A stretch of DNA of 64,000 nucleotides from Adineta ricciae (lineage: Eukaryota > Rotifera > Eurotatoria > Adinetida > Adinetidae). Under the pieces are notes generated by a model. The model was given only the letters and a program-made list of their open reading frames with translations, was not told the origin of the DNA and did not search any database. This document shows, piece by piece, positions 63,397-64,000 of the stretch. The DNA lies in NCBI GenBank assembly GCA_905250025.1, contig CAJNOJ010000004.1, forward strand, positions 1,202,590-1,266,589, in the 5' to 3' direction. A program made the translations under genes and the position numbers. Position 1 is the stretch's first letter, and the number at the start of each line of letters is the position of its first letter.

Positions 63397-63440
63397 AATG
63401 CAAATGTCGTCTATAGAACTGAAGTCTACCGAATCAGCAT
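63397..63440 (+). repeat. 44-bp direct repeat, copy 1
   Basis: The segment from AATGCAAATGTCGT to CGAATCAGCAT recurs at 63882-63923 with a few substitutions and a 2-bp length difference. Spacing is 485 bp. Confidence 0.7.
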
Positions 63441-63881
63441 TATGGTTGTTTCGTTGTGATATTGATAGTGATGAAATTCAAAGAAAATCGACAGCTATTC
63501 ATATAGATATGTGCATGGATCATCATAGAAGTGGTAAACGAATATATTTCGATATGATGTTATGTATATGTGTGCACATGCAACTTGTAGGGATGATAAT
63601 TCCATAGAAGAAAATACTCTGATATATGATGTCGACATTCGAGAAATGGAAAACAACAACGACAAGACGTAGGATGTGATATCAAACGATAGTTAGATCT
63701 GTGGTTGTTTGTTGCAAGTACATTAACATCGAAGATGTATGCATGTGTCTATGTATGTACGCCAGCGAAAAGAAGTGATGATAAAATGAAACTTGGTGAT
63801 TTTTTTCTCGAAGAAAAATCGCTAAGTCGTAGAAAACGAATAAGATGAATAGGAGTATGAGAGCAAAGAGCTGGATGATAA

Positions 63882-63923
63882 AATGCAAATGTCGTATAGG
63901 ACTGAAGCCTATCGAATCAGCAT
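63882..63923 (+). repeat. 44-bp direct repeat, copy 2
   Basis: Partner of 63397-63440. Shares AATGCAAATGTCGT, an ACTGAAG core and CGAATCAGCAT. Only these two copies were noticed. Confidence 0.7.
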
Positions 63924-64000
63924 AACATCGAGCAGAAACTCAGCGGATCGCAATGTGGCGGTTGCTCTCACGTGTACGTTACTCTGTTACTGAAGAAAGT

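Larger units (their letters stand above)
61320..64000. other. right-end 2.7 kb without a supportable gene
   Basis: Open frames of 60-114 codons on the plus strand (61613-62806, 63386-63607) lack domains and run through simple repeats. Contents: a CAC/CAT/GTT/GTC trinucleotide run (62588-62656), several ATG/CAT-rich tracts and a 44-bp direct repeat near the end. It may be an intron or the upstream region of a gene outside the window. Confidence 0.5.

Overview
This is a compact nuclear window from an invertebrate animal, best explained as a bdelloid rotifer (Adineta/Rotaria type). Most coding genes are split by GT-AG introns of about 47-65 nt, intergenic gaps are short, the DNA is AT-rich, and the proteins are metazoan: opsin, tetraspanin, CARD-caspase, achaete-scute bHLH, NIPBL, CEP350, BBOF1. 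The bdelloid assignment is inference. It rests on intron size, the F-box and LamG-like proteins, a two-haplotype style duplication, and a hexosaminidase with a bacterial-type tail.

Layout. 1-5.3 kb (all minus): N-terminus of an SLC46/MFS-like transporter cut by the window edge, a four-TM PPxY protein, a single-exon LamG-like glycoprotein, and a two-exon F-box protein. 5.5-6.3 kb: a short tensin-type SH2 protein. 7.7-8.2 kb: a troponin C/calmodulin-like protein (+), converging on a seven-exon peropsin-like opsin (8.4-9.7 kb, minus). 11.4-12.8 kb: a tetraspanin (minus), divergent from FIP1 (13.1-15.9 kb). 16.0-17.4 kb: ArfGAP1. 18.4-20.0 kb: tryptophan 2,3-dioxygenase. 20.5-22.5 kb: BBOF1 (minus). 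23.1-24.6 kb: an unrecognised protein. 25.0-34.4 kb: the cohesin loader NIPBL/Nipped-B, whose 3' half is present twice around a 29-N gap. 34.7-36.8 kb: a DUF4476-like protein and an EGF-TM protein (minus). 37.6 kb: tRNA-Phe(GAA). 37.8-39.1 kb: NSRP1 (minus). 39.5-47.9 kb: a CEP350-like centrosomal protein with a small secreted-protein gene nested in an intron on the other strand. 48.9-51.1 kb: GH20 beta-N-acetylhexosaminidase. 51.2-51.8 kb: a methyltransferase. 52.0-52.4 kb: achaete-scute-like bHLH. 53.6-56.6 kb: two tandem stomatins. 56.9-58.1 kb: a class C-like 7TM protein. 59.3-61.3 kb: a CARD caspase. 61.3-64 kb: no supportable gene.

The genes form no pathway; this is an ordinary euchromatic neighbourhood of housekeeping (3'-end processing, splicing, COPI traffic, cohesin loading, centrosome, cilium) and receptor/signalling genes. 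Divergent pairs sharing 250-600 bp (tetraspanin/FIP1, BBOF1/23.1-kb gene, NSRP1/CEP350) may use bidirectional promoters. I saw no CRISPR, IS-like element, rRNA or complete transposon, and nothing that clearly amounts to a new system. The most notable items are the opsin with an intact retinal-binding site, the bacterial-looking GH20 gene, gene-conversion tracts between the stomatins, the nested gene, and the unresolved NIPBL duplication. Exon boundaries were read by eye.
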